NCBI GenBank assembly: GCA_018402255.1
Contig: JAGYIS010000003.1
Location: forward strand, 62,001-126,000
Length of the DNA: 64,000 nucleotides
From: Marinobacter sp.
GTDB lineage: Bacteria; Pseudomonadota; Gammaproteobacteria; Pseudomonadales; Oleiphilaceae
Reading direction: 5' to 3'
Positions 1 to 9,171 of the stretch are shown here, in pieces (the stretch's first letter is position 1; each line of letters begins with the position of its first letter). The notes beneath the pieces are model-generated. The model was not told the DNA's origin and did no database searches. It worked only from the letters and a program-made list of their open reading frames with translations. The position numbers were made by a program, and so were the translations under genes.

Positions 1-2
1 CG

Positions 3-974
3 TACACCTTGCCCAACCCGCTCATTGTTGCGCCTATGGCCGGCGTAACGGATCGCCCGTTCCGGCAGCTTTGCCGGCGCATGGGGGCTGGCCTGGCAGT
101 GTCAGAAATGGTCATAGCAGACAGCAAGCTCTGGCATACGCGCAAATCCCGCACCCGCATGAATCATCAGGGTGAGCCAGAACCCCGGTCGGTACAGATA
201 GCGGGCGGTGATCCGCAGATGCTGGCGGATGCAGCCCGGCAGAATGCCGAGTTTGGTGCTCAGATTATCGACATCAATATGGGCTGTCCGGCCAAAAAAG
301 TGTGCAACAAGGCCGCCGGCTCAGCCTTGATGAAGGATGAGAAGCTGGTACAGGAAATTCTGGAAGCCGTGGTTAACGCGGTAGACATTCCGGTCACCCT
401 GAAAATGCGCACTGGCTGGGACCAGGACAACCGCAACGCAACGGTCATCGCCCGCATGGCGGAGGACGCCGGCATACAGGCCATCGCCGTGCATGGTCGC
501 ACCCGCGCCGATAAATACAACGGGGACGCGGAGTACGACACCATCGCCGAAGTAAAGGCCTGCGTGGGCATTCCGGTGTTCGCGAATGGCGACATTACTA
601 CTCCGGAGAAAGCCCGTCAGGTTCTCGAATACACCGGTGCCGATGGCTTGCTGATCGGTCGCGGTGCTCAGGGCCGACCCTGGATCTTCCGGGAAATATT
701 GCATTTCCTGCAAACCGGAGAGCACCTGCAGGCGCCGCCACTGAACGAGGTGGAGCAGATTCTGACAGAACATCTGGCAGAGCTGCACAGTTTCTACGGT
801 GAAAAAATGGGTGTGCGTATCGCCAGAAAACACGTGGGCTGGTATCTGCAGTCACACGACGAAAGCAAACAGTTCCGCCAACGCTTCAACGCGATTGAAG
901 ATGCGCTGGAGCAGAAAGACCGCATCGAACAGTATTTTTCAGGCTTACGAAATGGAGAGGTATTCGCAGCATGA
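3..974 (+). CDS. dusB: tRNA-dihydrouridine synthase B (5' end outside window)
   Basis: Flavin enzyme that reduces specific uridines in the tRNA D-loop to dihydrouridine. The reading frame is open to the left edge: the codons before the TTG at position 9 read Tyr-Thr, matching the usual N-terminus of DusB, so the true start lies upstream and about ten residues are missing. Visible hallmarks are [12 protein letters not shown] (FMN site), [10 protein letters not shown] with the catalytic Cys, LKMRTGW, the HGRTR motif, NGDI and [18 protein letters not shown]. The stop overlaps the fis start by four bases (ATGA), the classic dusB-fis operon of gammaproteobacteria, in which fis is expressed from the dusB promoter. 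Confidence 0.96.
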   Translation, partial: YTLPNPLIVAPMAGVTDRPFRQLCRRMGAGLAVSEMVIADSKLWHTRKSRTRMNHQGEPEPRSVQIAGGDPQMLADAARQNAEFGAQIIDINMGCPAKKVCNKAAGSALMKDEKLVQEILEAVVNAVDIPVTLKMRTGWDQDNRNATVIARMAEDAGIQAIAVHGRTRADKYNGDAEYDTIAEVKACVGIPVFANGDITTPEKARQVLEYTGADGLLIGRGAQGRPWIFREILHFLQTGEHLQAPPLNEVEQILTEHLAELHSFYGEKMGVRIARKHVGWYLQSHDESKQFRQRFNAIEDALEQKDRIEQYFSGLRNGEVFAA

Positions 975-1288
975 CCGCTGAGACTTTGGCAAACGACAAC
1001 CTGAGCACACCGGCCAACGATGACATGCATCAGTTGCACACGGTGAATAACAGCGGCAACAGCGTCACCCTGCGTGACAGCGTGGAAGTTGCTCTGAAGA
1101 ACTATTTTGAGCAACTGGACGGCGCGCCCGTCTCCGAAGTGTACCAGCTGGTACTGTCGGAAGTGGAAGCGCCGCTGCTCGAACAGGTGATGAAATACAC
1201 CCGCAACAACCAGACCAAGGCATCCACCATGCTTGGCCTCAATCGCGGCACCCTGCGCAAGAAACTCAAGCAGTACGGTCTGCTATAA
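971..1288 (+). CDS. fis: DNA-binding protein Fis
   Basis: Small nucleoid-associated protein of 105 residues that bends DNA and tunes rRNA, recombination and growth-phase genes. The C-terminal half is canonical Fis: [20 protein letters not shown], then the helix-turn-helix [27 protein letters not shown]. The N-terminal 35 residues are an Asn/Thr/Ser-rich extension that is less conserved in the family. It is translationally coupled to dusB by an ATGA overlap and is followed at once by a strong intrinsic terminator, so dusB-fis forms a closed unit. Confidence 0.97.
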   Translation: MTAETLANDNLSTPANDDMHQLHTVNNSGNSVTLRDSVEVALKNYFEQLDGAPVSEVYQLVLSEVEAPLLEQVMKYTRNNQTKASTMLGLNRGTLRKKLKQYGLL

Positions 1289-1303
1289 TCAGACCAGACC
1301 CAA

Positions 1304-1343
1304 AAGGGCCTCCCGGATCCGTTCGCGAGGCCCTTGTTCTTTC
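1304..1343 (+). terminator. Rho-independent terminator after fis
   Basis: A nine-base-pair stem AAGGGCCTC / GAGGCCCTT (1304-1312 with 1327-1335) is followed by the T-rich tract GTTCTTTCT. It lies 15 bases after the fis stop codon and before purH. Confidence 0.9.
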
Positions 1344-1389
1344 TACCCAGGCTACATCCGGCTTATCTGACCAGCGAAGAAAGTGACCC

Positions 1390-2970
1390 ATGGCAAATCA
1401 GGCTAATACCCCCGTCCGTCGCGCTCTGATCAGCGTGAGTGATAAAACCGGCATCGTCGAGTTCGGCCGTGCTTTGACTGAACGCGGCATCGAGCTGCTG
1501 TCCACCGGCGGAACCTTCCGTCTGCTGCAGGAAAACCAGGTTCCGGTCACCGAGGTGTCTGACTACACCGGTTTCCCGGAAATGATGGACGGCCGCGTCA
1601 AAACCCTGCACCCGAAGATTCATGGCGGCATTCTGGGCCGCCGCGGTACCGACGACGCCATCATGGGCGAGCATGGCATTAACCCCATCGACATGGTGGT
1701 GGTTAACCTGTATCCATTTGAAAACACCGTGGCCAACCCGGACTGCGACCTGGCCACCGCCATTGAAAACATCGATATCGGCGGCCCCACCATGGTGCGT
1801 GCTGCAGCCAAGAACCACAACGACGTGGCGATTGTGGTGAATGCTTCGGATTACAGCCGGGTACTCAAAGAGCTGGAAGACAACGACGGTGAACTGACCT
1901 ACAGCACCCGCTTCGACCTGGCCGTGAAAGCCTTCGAGCACACCGCCGGTTACGACGGCGCCATCGCCAACTACCTGGGTGGTCGCACGCCGGACAACGA
2001 CAACGCCGACTTCCCTCGCACCTTCAACGCCCAGTTCGTGAAAGTGCAGGACATGCGGTACGGCGAGAACCCGCACCAGCGTGCCGCCTTCTATGCCGAG
2101 CGCAACCCGAAAGAAGCCTGCGTGGCCACCGCCAAACAGCTACAGGGCAAGGAACTGAGCTACAACAATGTGGCCGACACCGATGCCGCACTGGAATGCG
2201 TAAAGCCGTTTGCTGACCCGGCCTGTGTCATCGTCAAGCACGCCAATCCCTGTGGTGTGGCCATTGGCGCCGACATCCTGCAAGCCTATGAGCTGGCCTT
2301 TGCTACCGACCCCACCTCAGCTTTTGGCGGCATCATTGCTTTCAACCGGGAACTGGACGCAAACACCGCAAAGGCCATCGTTGATCGCCAGTTTGTAGAA
2401 GTGATCATCGCCCCGAGCATCGCCCCGGAAGCGGTCGACATTGTTGCCGCCAAAAAGAACGTGCGCCTGCTGGCCTGTGGTGAATTTGACGGCGAGCGCG
2501 CCCAGACCATGGACTACAAGCGCGTAACCGGCGGCCTGCTGGTACAGGATCGAGACCTGGGCATGGTCGCGATGGAAGATGTGAAGGTGGTAACCAACCG
2601 TCAGCCCACCGAGCAAGAGCTGAGCGACCTGCTGTTCGCCTGGGAAGTGGCCAAGTACGTGAAGTCCAACGCCATCGTTTACGCCAAGGCCGGTCGCACC
2701 ATCGGTGTCGGCGCCGGCCAGATGAGCCGGGTATACAGCGCCAGGATCGCTGGCATCAAGGCCGCTGACGAAGGCCTGGAAGTCAAAGGCTCAGTGATGT
2801 CATCGGATGCTTTCTTCCCGTTCCGGGACGGCATTGATGCGGCGGCTGCAGCCGGCATCACCGCGGTGATTCAGCCGGGTGGTTCCATGCGCGACCAGGA
2901 AGTAATCGATGCCGCCAATGAACACGGTATCGCCATGGTCTTCACCGGCATGCGCCACTTCCGTCACTGA
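1390..2970 (+). CDS. purH: Bifunctional AICAR transformylase / IMP cyclohydrolase
   Basis: Catalyses the last two steps of IMP synthesis: formylation of AICAR with 10-formyl-THF, then ring closure. The product has 526 residues, the normal bacterial length. The N-terminal methylglyoxal-synthase-like cyclohydrolase domain shows [17 protein letters not shown] and [15 protein letters not shown]. The transformylase domain shows RYGENPHQ, the Lys-His pair in [10 protein letters not shown] and [12 protein letters not shown], and the protein ends GMRHFRH as typical PurH does. The GAAGAAAG sequence upstream can serve as ribosome binding site. purD follows after 22 bases, so the two are very probably co-transcribed. 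Confidence 0.98.
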   Translation: MANQANTPVRRALISVSDKTGIVEFGRALTERGIELLSTGGTFRLLQENQVPVTEVSDYTGFPEMMDGRVKTLHPKIHGGILGRRGTDDAIMGEHGINPIDMVVVNLYPFENTVANPDCDLATAIENIDIGGPTMVRAAAKNHNDVAIVVNASDYSRVLKELEDNDGELTYSTRFDLAVKAFEHTAGYDGAIANYLGGRTPDNDNADFPRTFNAQFVKVQDMRYGENPHQRAAFYAERNPKEACVATAKQLQGKELSYNNVADTDAALECVKPFADPACVIVKHANPCGVAIGADILQAYELAFATDPTSAFGGIIAFNRELDANTAKAIVDRQFVEVIIAPSIAPEAVDIVAAKKNVRLLACGEFDGERAQTMDYKRVTGGLLVQDRDLGMVAMEDVKVVTNRQPTEQELSDLLFAWEVAKYVKSNAIVYAKAGRTIGVGAGQMSRVYSARIAGIKAADEGLEVKGSVMSSDAFFPFRDGIDAAAAAGITAVIQPGGSMRDQEVIDAANEHGIAMVFTGMRHFRH

Positions 2971-2992
2971 TCAACGCATTCAGGAGCACAGC

Positions 2993-4279
2993 ATGAACAT
3001 TCTGGTTATTGGCAGTGGCGGGCGCGAACACGCTCTGGCCTGGAAAGCAGCACAGTCACCGCTGGCGGATAGAGTATTCGTGGCACCGGGTAACGCCGGC
3101 ACGGCCCGGGAACCGAACCTGGAAAACGTCGATCTGGACGTGATGGACCTGGACGGCCTGGCCAACTTTGCCAATCAAAACAACGTGGGCCTGACCATCG
3201 TCGGCCCGGAGGCGCCACTGGTTGCCGGCATCGTCGACAAATTCGAGGCCCAGGGCCTGCGGGTGTTTGGCCCGAGTGCAGGTGCCGCCCAACTGGAAGG
3301 CTCCAAGGCCTTCACCAAGGACTTCCTGGCGCGTCAGAAGATCCCGACCGCCGACTACGCCAACTTCACCGATGTCGACCAAGCCCTGGCTTACGTGCGT
3401 GGAAAGGGCGCACCGATTGTGGTCAAGGCCGATGGCCTGGCCGCCGGCAAAGGTGTGATCGTCGCCATGACTCTGGCCGAAGCCGAAGACGCCATCCGCG
3501 ACATGCTTGCGGGTAACGCCTTTGGCGATGCCGGCAGTCGCGTGGTGGTTGAAGAGTTCCTGGACGGAGAGGAAGCTTCGTTCATCGTCATGGTGGACGG
3601 CAAGAACGTGCTGGCCATGGCCACCTCCCAGGATCACAAGCGCGTAGGCGACGGCGACACCGGCCCCAATACCGGCGGCATGGGCGCTTACTCCCCTGCT
3701 CCGGTAGTCACCACCGAGGTGCACCAGCGCATCATGGACGAGGTGATCTACCCCACCGTCAACGGCATGGCGGCCGAAGGCCATCCCTACAAGGGCTTCC
3801 TGTACGCCGGCCTGATGATCGACACCAACGGTGCGCCCAAGGTCATCGAGTTCAACTGCCGCTTTGGCGATCCGGAAACCCAGCCGATCATGCTGCGCAT
3901 GAAGTCCGACATGGTCGAACTGTGCCTGGCGGCTGTGGATGGCAAATTGGACCAATGCGATTCTGAATGGGACGACCGCGCCTCAGTCGGCATCGTGCTG
4001 GCCGCCGGTGGTTACCCCGCCAGCTACAACAAGGGCGATGTCATCTCTGGCCTGCCAGAGACCGACGTGGATGGCGAGAAAGTCTTCCATGCCGGCACAA
4101 CACTGAACGGCGACAATGTTGTGACCGCTGGCGGCCGCGTACTCTGCGCCACGGCCCTGGGCAACACCGTCACCGAAGCCCAGCAAAGAGCCTATCAGCT
4201 GGCACAGAAAATCAGCTGGAACGGCATGTTCTATCGCAATGACATAGCCTACCGAGCCATTGCCCGCGAACAGGGCTGA
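2993..4279 (+). CDS. purD: Phosphoribosylamine-glycine ligase (GAR synthetase)
   Basis: ATP-grasp enzyme that joins glycine to phosphoribosylamine in purine synthesis; 428 residues, the usual length. The start [18 protein letters not shown] is placed at 2993 because an AGGAG site sits just upstream and this is the family N-terminus; the open frame reaches 84 bases further back inside purH without support. ATP-grasp features include [38 protein letters not shown] and [12 protein letters not shown]. It is the second gene of purHD and is closed by a terminator. Confidence 0.98.
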   Translation: MNILVIGSGGREHALAWKAAQSPLADRVFVAPGNAGTAREPNLENVDLDVMDLDGLANFANQNNVGLTIVGPEAPLVAGIVDKFEAQGLRVFGPSAGAAQLEGSKAFTKDFLARQKIPTADYANFTDVDQALAYVRGKGAPIVVKADGLAAGKGVIVAMTLAEAEDAIRDMLAGNAFGDAGSRVVVEEFLDGEEASFIVMVDGKNVLAMATSQDHKRVGDGDTGPNTGGMGAYSPAPVVTTEVHQRIMDEVIYPTVNGMAAEGHPYKGFLYAGLMIDTNGAPKVIEFNCRFGDPETQPIMLRMKSDMVELCLAAVDGKLDQCDSEWDDRASVGIVLAAGGYPASYNKGDVISGLPETDVDGEKVFHAGTTLNGDNVVTAGGRVLCATALGNTVTEAQQRAYQLAQKISWNGMFYRNDIAYRAIAREQG

Positions 4280-4306
4280 ATTTTGTCTTAGCTCGACAAC
4301 ACCGTC

Positions 4307-4332
4307 AGCCCGGTCATTGACCGGGCTTTTTT
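4307..4332 (+). terminator. Rho-independent terminator after purD
   Basis: Stem AGCCCGGT / ACCGGGCT with a five-base loop (4307-4314 with 4320-4327) followed by a run of six T. It is 27 bases past the purD stop. Confidence 0.92.
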
Positions 4333-4383
4333 CTGGAGTACTGTTAGCCCCTCAACAATACTCATAACGAAAAGGAGTTCCGT

Positions 4384-5319
4384 GTGCAGCGCACCCCCGT
4401 CAGCATTTTCCTTATATTGGTCACCACGCTTTTGGTCAGCGCCTGTTCCAAACAGGCCATCTACGAAAATGCCATCAGCTGGGAGCGCTCCAGCTCAGGC
4501 CTGGAGACAGCACAATTATCCATCGGAGAACTCGACATTGCCTATCTGCGCAGCAAAGAGACCGTCGATGCCGACACCCTGGTGCTCATACATGGCTTTG
4601 GCGCCAATAAGGACAACTGGACGCGCCTTGCCAAAGAACTCGAAGGAGAGTTCAACATTTATGCATTTGACCTTCCGGGCCATGGCGACAGCAGCAAGCC
4701 CCTGGATATCGGCTACCGGTTTGAAGATCAGGTTCGCTATCTGAATCAGGTATTCGCTGAACTGGGCATTACCCAGGCGCACATGATGGGCAACTCCATG
4801 GGCGGCGCCATCACGGCACTGTATGCCGCCACTCACCCGGATCAGATTCGCTCCGCTGTGCTGTTCGACCCTGCGGGCATTTTTGAGTACGAAAGCGAGC
4901 TGGTGGACCTGGTGCTCGACGGCGACAACCCGCTGATCCCGAAAAAGGCGGGCGACTTTGACCGGCTGCTGGATTTTGCTCTCGAAAAACGACCGTTTGT
5001 GCCCTGGCCAATCTTCGACGTGATGGAAGAAAAGGCCATCGCCAACCGGGACGTGAACGAGGTTATCTTCGCCGCCATCCGCGACAGCGGCTTTGAACCG
5101 GACTTCCGCAACGCGATCACCCGCATTGAAGCACCGGTACTGGTGGTCTGGGGCAAGCTTGACCGGGTGATCGATTACCGCAACGCCGATGTCTTTGTTG
5201 AGGCTATTCCTGACGCCCGCAAAGCCATACTGGACGACGTAGGCCATGCCCCGATGGTTGAAGTGCCGGCAGAGTCCGCACGGTTGTTTCGTGAGTTTCT
5301 GATTGACAGCCAACATTGA
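4384..5319 (+). CDS. Alpha/beta-hydrolase lipoprotein
   Basis: Probable envelope-anchored hydrolase (lipase/esterase type) of 311 residues. The GTG start at 4384 is chosen because AAGGAG lies eight bases upstream and the next residues form a lipoprotein signal peptide ending in the lipobox VSAC (Cys 21). The fold is clear: oxyanion loop LIHGFGANKDNW (about 68-79), nucleophile elbow GNSMGG (about 136-141), acid in VWGKLDRVIDY (about 257) and the catalytic His in DVGHAPMVE (about 287). It resembles the lipase-1 family of marine and Moraxella-type bacteria; the substrate cannot be told. It stands alone, after the purD terminator and 78 bases before the antiporter gene. Confidence 0.85.
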   Translation: MQRTPVSIFLILVTTLLVSACSKQAIYENAISWERSSSGLETAQLSIGELDIAYLRSKETVDADTLVLIHGFGANKDNWTRLAKELEGEFNIYAFDLPGHGDSSKPLDIGYRFEDQVRYLNQVFAELGITQAHMMGNSMGGAITALYAATHPDQIRSAVLFDPAGIFEYESELVDLVLDGDNPLIPKKAGDFDRLLDFALEKRPFVPWPIFDVMEEKAIANRDVNEVIFAAIRDSGFEPDFRNAITRIEAPVLVVWGKLDRVIDYRNADVFVEAIPDARKAILDDVGHAPMVEVPAESARLFREFLIDSQH

Positions 5320-5397
5320 AACCTTCGACTACTACATTTAACACCTGAAAGACGGTAGGCTTCGGGTTCTCTTTTAACCCCGTGATAAGCACCCGCT

Positions 5398-6969
5398 ATG
5401 CCCGAAGCCATCTGGATTTCCTTCGCTTTTACCCTTGGCCTGTTTGTTAAGGCGATCGGCCTCCCCCCCCTGGTAGGTTACCTCGCCGCCGGCTTTGCGC
5501 TGAGCGGCATGTCTGTCATGACAGGCATCGAGGTTGAAGAAACGGCCGTGCTAAAGCACATCGCGCACCTGGGCGTCTTGTTGCTGTTATTTACGGTTGG
5601 GCTCAAGCTCAAACTTCGGTCGATAGTCAGCCCGGAAGTCATCGGCGGAAGCCTGCTGCACTTCTCAATCACCTGCCTGGTATTCGCCCCAGGGTTGTAT
5701 TGGCTTCTTGATCTGGACTGGACAACGGCCCTGATGCTTGCCATTGCCCTGTCGTTTTCCAGCACGGTATTGGCAGCAAAAGTTCTAGAGAGCAAGCGTG
5801 AACTACGAGCATTTCATGGTCGTGTTGCAATTGGTATTCTGATCATGCAAGACCTGATCGCCTTGGTTGTGATGAGCATTGCTGCTGGCAAATCTCCTTC
5901 CGAATGGGCGCTCCTGATCTTTGGACTACCCCTGCTAAGACCATTTCTATTCCGATTACTGGACGCCAGTGGACACGATGAACTGCTTGTACTCTTGGGC
6001 TTGCTACTGGCACTGGTTGTGGGGGGGCTGGGCTTTGAAGCCGTCGGGCTGAGTTCAGAACTCGGTGCGCTGATCTTCGGTGCGATGCTGGCCAACCATC
6101 CACGATCCCAGGAACTCGCCAAGTCCTTATGGAGCGTAAAAGAAGTCTTTCTCGTCGGCTTTTTCCTGCAGATCGGCATTGGCGGGCTACCAGATCAGCA
6201 AGCACTTACATTTGCGGTTGTGACCGCATTCGTCCTGCCTTTGAAGGGCATTCTGTTCTACTTCCTGTTGCTGCTTTTCCGTTTGCGCGCCCGCAGTAGC
6301 TTTCTGACCTCGCTATCGCTCACCAACTACAGCGAATTCGGCCTGATCGTCGCCAGTGTTGCCCTACCCGAATGGCTGGTGCCGTTAGCGATCACCGTGT
6401 CGATTTCCTTTGTCATTTCAGCCCCGCTAAATCGCTTTGCGCATGGCATCTATGAGAAAATCGGCTACCGGATTTCCCGTTTTGAAAGCCACAAACGACA
6501 CCCGGACGAACAACCGATTTCACTAGGCGATACCAGAATTCTGGTTATGGGCATGGGCCGGACCGGTACGGCAACCTACGATTGGCTATTACCCCACGAG
6601 CCTAAACTGATGGGGCTTGACTCCGACCCGGCCAAAACCGAACAGCATCAAAACCAGGGGCGCAATGTTGTGTTCGCAGACGCTGAAGACACCACGTTCT
6701 GGGAGGGCCTTCATATGCCAGACCTGCAATCGGTTGTCCTCGCCATGAACGACATCGAAGGCAAACTGATTGCTGCCCGCATGCTGCGTAAACTTGGCTT
6801 CACGGGTTATATTGTGGCCCACACCATGTATGCCGACGAAGCGAAAAAAATACACGAGGCAGGCGCAGACGACGCCTACCTGACCATGAGCGAGACCGGT
6901 GTTGCCTTAGCCAGCCACCTGATGGAGAAGACCGAACTTCAACCAAGCCCAGCTCAACAGCCATCTTAA
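5398..6969 (+). CDS. Kef-type monovalent cation:proton antiporter with RCK domain
   Basis: CPA2-family membrane antiporter of 523 residues. Residues 1 to about 365 form the Na+/H+-exchanger transmembrane core (LLLFTVGLKLK, SFSSTVLAAKVLE, GALIFGAMLA, SLTNYSEFGLIVASVA). Residues about 375-500 form a TrkA-N/RCK nucleotide-binding domain with the dinucleotide motif ILVMGMGRTGTATYDWL and acidic strand end LMGLDSD. The layout matches KefB/KefC/YbaL proteins, which exchange K+ for H+ and respond to cytosolic ligands; the actual ion here is inference. No KefF/KefG ancillary gene is adjacent. Confidence 0.9.
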   Translation: MPEAIWISFAFTLGLFVKAIGLPPLVGYLAAGFALSGMSVMTGIEVEETAVLKHIAHLGVLLLLFTVGLKLKLRSIVSPEVIGGSLLHFSITCLVFAPGLYWLLDLDWTTALMLAIALSFSSTVLAAKVLESKRELRAFHGRVAIGILIMQDLIALVVMSIAAGKSPSEWALLIFGLPLLRPFLFRLLDASGHDELLVLLGLLLALVVGGLGFEAVGLSSELGALIFGAMLANHPRSQELAKSLWSVKEVFLVGFFLQIGIGGLPDQQALTFAVVTAFVLPLKGILFYFLLLLFRLRARSSFLTSLSLTNYSEFGLIVASVALPEWLVPLAITVSISFVISAPLNRFAHGIYEKIGYRISRFESHKRHPDEQPISLGDTRILVMGMGRTGTATYDWLLPHEPKLMGLDSDPAKTEQHQNQGRNVVFADAEDTTFWEGLHMPDLQSVVLAMNDIEGKLIAARMLRKLGFTGYIVAHTMYADEAKKIHEAGADDAYLTMSETGVALASHLMEKTELQPSPAQQPS

Positions 6970-7015
6970 ATATCAACGTCCAAGGGTAAGGATGCCAACT
7001 ATATGAGACCCTGCC

Positions 7016-7657
7016 ATGTTTGACCTTGATGAAATGACCCGCGGCAGCATGACCCAGATGACATCGCTGCATGAACATCGGCTGGACTTTGTGGCACGCA
7101 CCCTTTGTAGTCGGGGAGGAAAAACAGTGCTGGATCTTGGCTGCGGCTCCGGCTCGCTACTTTACCGGCTGGCCAAGACTCCGGAATTCGAGCGGATTGT
7201 GGGCCTTGAGCAGTCGGGCGTGTCTATCCGCCAGGCTCGGCTGAACCTGGCAAACTGGATCGAAGACCGTCCCGGTCGCATTCGTCTGGTGACCGGCTCC
7301 TACAGTGAACAACAACCCGAGCTCACCGGCTTCGACCTTGCCGCCATGGTTGAAACCATCGAACACGTGAATCCGTCGGAACTGTCAAAAGTCGAGCTGG
7401 CCGTGTTTGGCAGAATGCGCCCGACGTTCCTGTTCATGACCACGCCCAACAGTGAGTACAACCCACTGTTTGATCTGGAACCCGGAGAGTTTCGCGAAGA
7501 AGACCATAAATTCGAGTGGAACCGCATGAAATTCCGCCAATGGGCCAGCGGCGTGGCCAACCGCAACGGCTACAGCGTCCGCTTTGGCGGCATCGGTGAC
7601 CAGCACCCGGATCTAGGCCACCCCACCCAGACCGCCGCGTTTGAATTAATCGCTTAA
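7016..7657 (+). CDS. HEN1-like 3'-terminal RNA ribose 2'-O-methyltransferase, stand-alone domain
   Basis: SAM-dependent methyltransferase of 213 residues that carries the signature of the HEN1 family, which methylates the 2'-OH at RNA 3' ends. Motif I is VLDLGCGSG (38-46). The metal-binding set of HEN1 is present: E113, E116 and H117 in MVETIEHV, and H164 in DHKFEWNR. TTPNSEYNPLF (142-152) and the following FEWNRMKFRQWA are close to the eukaryotic HEN1/HENMT1 consensus. Bacterial Hen1 proteins of the Pnkp-Hen1 RNA-repair pair are about twice as long and have an extra N-terminal domain; that domain and a Pnkp gene are absent here. The ribosome binding site is weak. The 3' end overlaps the convergent EgtB-like gene by 12 bases. 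Family assignment is fairly firm; the substrate is unknown. Confidence 0.8.
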   Translation: MFDLDEMTRGSMTQMTSLHEHRLDFVARTLCSRGGKTVLDLGCGSGSLLYRLAKTPEFERIVGLEQSGVSIRQARLNLANWIEDRPGRIRLVTGSYSEQQPELTGFDLAAMVETIEHVNPSELSKVELAVFGRMRPTFLFMTTPNSEYNPLFDLEPGEFREEDHKFEWNRMKFRQWASGVANRNGYSVRFGGIGDQHPDLGHPTQTAAFELIA

Positions 7658-9013
7658 TGCACAGGTACGGAAACCGGTATAAGCATCGTTACGCACAGGC
7701 AGATAGGCCTGCCGGTAGGTGCCCCGGATCAGATTCGATGAGGTGGCACAGCCACCGCCTCGGGTCACCTTGTGATCACCAAACTGCAGCGTCGACATAA
7801 ACGGATACATATCCACCTTGAACCCGTCATAAGGCAAGAACTGACTGCTGGTCCACTCCCACACAGTACCCACCATCTGCCGGCAACCAAAGGGACTGTC
7901 TCCTGCCGGATAATCAAACACCGGATTACGGGCCATGGACCGGGCATCCATATCCACCCGCGAGCAATCCGGCGCCTCATTGCCCCAGGGATAACGCCGG
8001 AACGACACTCCCGGTTTGTTACCCAGCGCAGCCACCTCCCACTCATACTCCGTCGGCAACCGCCGCCCGGCCCAATTGCACCAGGCCTCAGCCTCCCAGT
8101 AAGTCACATGAGTGACCGGCGCGTCAGGCTCCGGTGACAACCACTGATCAAACACCCGCTCCTGCCACTGTTTCTCATGCCAGCGCCAATACAGCGGATG
8201 CCTGGGCGAGCGCATCATCGGCTCAGAGACACCGTGCACCAGCGCCACATCCACCTCCGACTCCAGCCACCTGCGCCCTCCAAACGACCACAGCTCCGGC
8301 CGCTGATAGCCACCGTCCTCCACAAACGCCAGAAACTCCCGATTGGTCACCGGCGTTCGACTCATCGCAAACGCCTGCAACTCCACCTCAAACCGCGGCT
8401 TCTCAGCATCAAAAGCAAAATCCCCACCGGCAAAATCATCAGACTCGCCCGGCATCCCGATCAACCAGCGCCCGGCCGGAATCTCCGCATCGCCGCTGAC
8501 CGGCTCACCAGGCGCAGGCCGATCGCCCCTGAACTCCGCCGGCGCCGGATAGCCCACCGTCTGCCGGCACCAGATCAGAGACTCGATGTGCATGTTCTGG
8601 TGAAACACCGCATACCGACAAAGATACAACTCCCGATCGGTCAGCTCCCGGCTCTGAATACGCTCGGCCATCCGCTCATAAATCGTATTGAAATATTTCA
8701 GCGTTGCCGCACGCCCCGGAAACAGATCCCGCCGCCAGCGATCACGGTGTTCAACGTGAAACGAGTCCCACAAATCGTCCATGGAAGGATCGTAACTGGG
8801 CGTTCCGTCCAGCAGATTGAACACAAACACCTCATAGAAGAACGCCGAGTGACCCATTTCCCACAGTGGCGGATTCACACCCGGGTGGTATGGCACATCC
8901 AGCTTATCCTCCGGAAGAGAGCGAACCAGTTGTTCGGTGCGCGAACGAGCCAGCTCCAACCCTTCCAGTATCTGTGCTTTATAGTCCTCAGCCACCATTT
9001 GTTCAGACTCCAT
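7646..9013 (-). CDS. EgtB/SenA-like non-haem iron C-S (or C-Se) bond-forming enzyme
   Basis: Protein of 455 residues with the two-domain layout of the ergothioneine synthase EgtB: a DinB-like four-helix domain (about 10-160) and a formylglycine-generating-enzyme-like domain (about 185-455, with WEWTSS and TRGGGCATSS near the end). The predicted iron triad is present: H55 in MGHSAFFYE, and H138 and H142 in the HxxxHxE segment FHQNMHIES. Known relatives oxidatively attach sulfur to trimethylhistidine (EgtB), to histidine (OvoA), or selenium (SenA). No egtD-like histidine methyltransferase, egtC, senB or selD gene is nearby, so the true reaction is open. A 36-bp perfect palindrome lies 23 bases upstream of the start. 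Confidence 0.8.
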   Translation of the reverse strand: MESEQMVAEDYKAQILEGLELARSRTEQLVRSLPEDKLDVPYHPGVNPPLWEMGHSAFFYEVFVFNLLDGTPSYDPSMDDLWDSFHVEHRDRWRRDLFPGRAATLKYFNTIYERMAERIQSRELTDRELYLCRYAVFHQNMHIESLIWCRQTVGYPAPAEFRGDRPAPGEPVSGDAEIPAGRWLIGMPGESDDFAGGDFAFDAEKPRFEVELQAFAMSRTPVTNREFLAFVEDGGYQRPELWSFGGRRWLESEVDVALVHGVSEPMMRSPRHPLYWRWHEKQWQERVFDQWLSPEPDAPVTHVTYWEAEAWCNWAGRRLPTEYEWEVAALGNKPGVSFRRYPWGNEAPDCSRVDMDARSMARNPVFDYPAGDSPFGCRQMVGTVWEWTSSQFLPYDGFKVDMYPFMSTLQFGDHKVTRGGGCATSSNLIRGTYRQAYLPVRNDAYTGFRTCALSD

Positions 9014-9036
9014 AGAATCCAGCGCCCCAGTTACGG

Positions 9037-9072
9037 GAAGTAGTGGTGGGAAGGCCTTCCCACCACTACTTC
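9037..9072. repeat. Perfect 36-bp palindrome upstream of the EgtB-like gene
   Basis: Arm GAAGTAGTGGTGGGAAGG (9037-9054) is followed with no spacer by its exact reverse complement (9055-9072). It ends 23 bases before the start codon of the leftward gene. No T-run follows on either strand, so it does not look like an ordinary terminator. It could be an operator or an RNA structure in the leader. Confidence 0.9.
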
Positions 9073-9094
9073 TTGACCAAAACAGGATAACAAA

Positions 9095-9129
9095 GAAAAA
9101 ACCGCCGGGGGCAGAAACCCGCGGCGGTT
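9095..9129 (-). terminator. Rho-independent terminator of the first RND operon
   Basis: Read leftwards, the stem AACCGCC (bases 9123-9129 and 9100-9106 on the plus strand) ends in a run of T. It lies 43 bases beyond the RND permease stop codon. Confidence 0.85.
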
Positions 9130-9171
9130 CGGTAGCTATGGATACGATAGGTAAACCGGAATCAGCTCAAC

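Noticed and set aside
3056..3955. 299-codon open frame opposite purD
   Set aside because: Antisense shadow of the purD gene with no recognisable domain.
7772..9043. Pro/Arg/His-rich frames on the plus strand opposite the EgtB-like gene
   Set aside because: They are shadow frames with biased composition and no supporting motif.
9037..9072. Palindrome considered as a terminator
   Set aside because: No T-run follows on either strand and the RND operon has its own terminator at 9095-9129.
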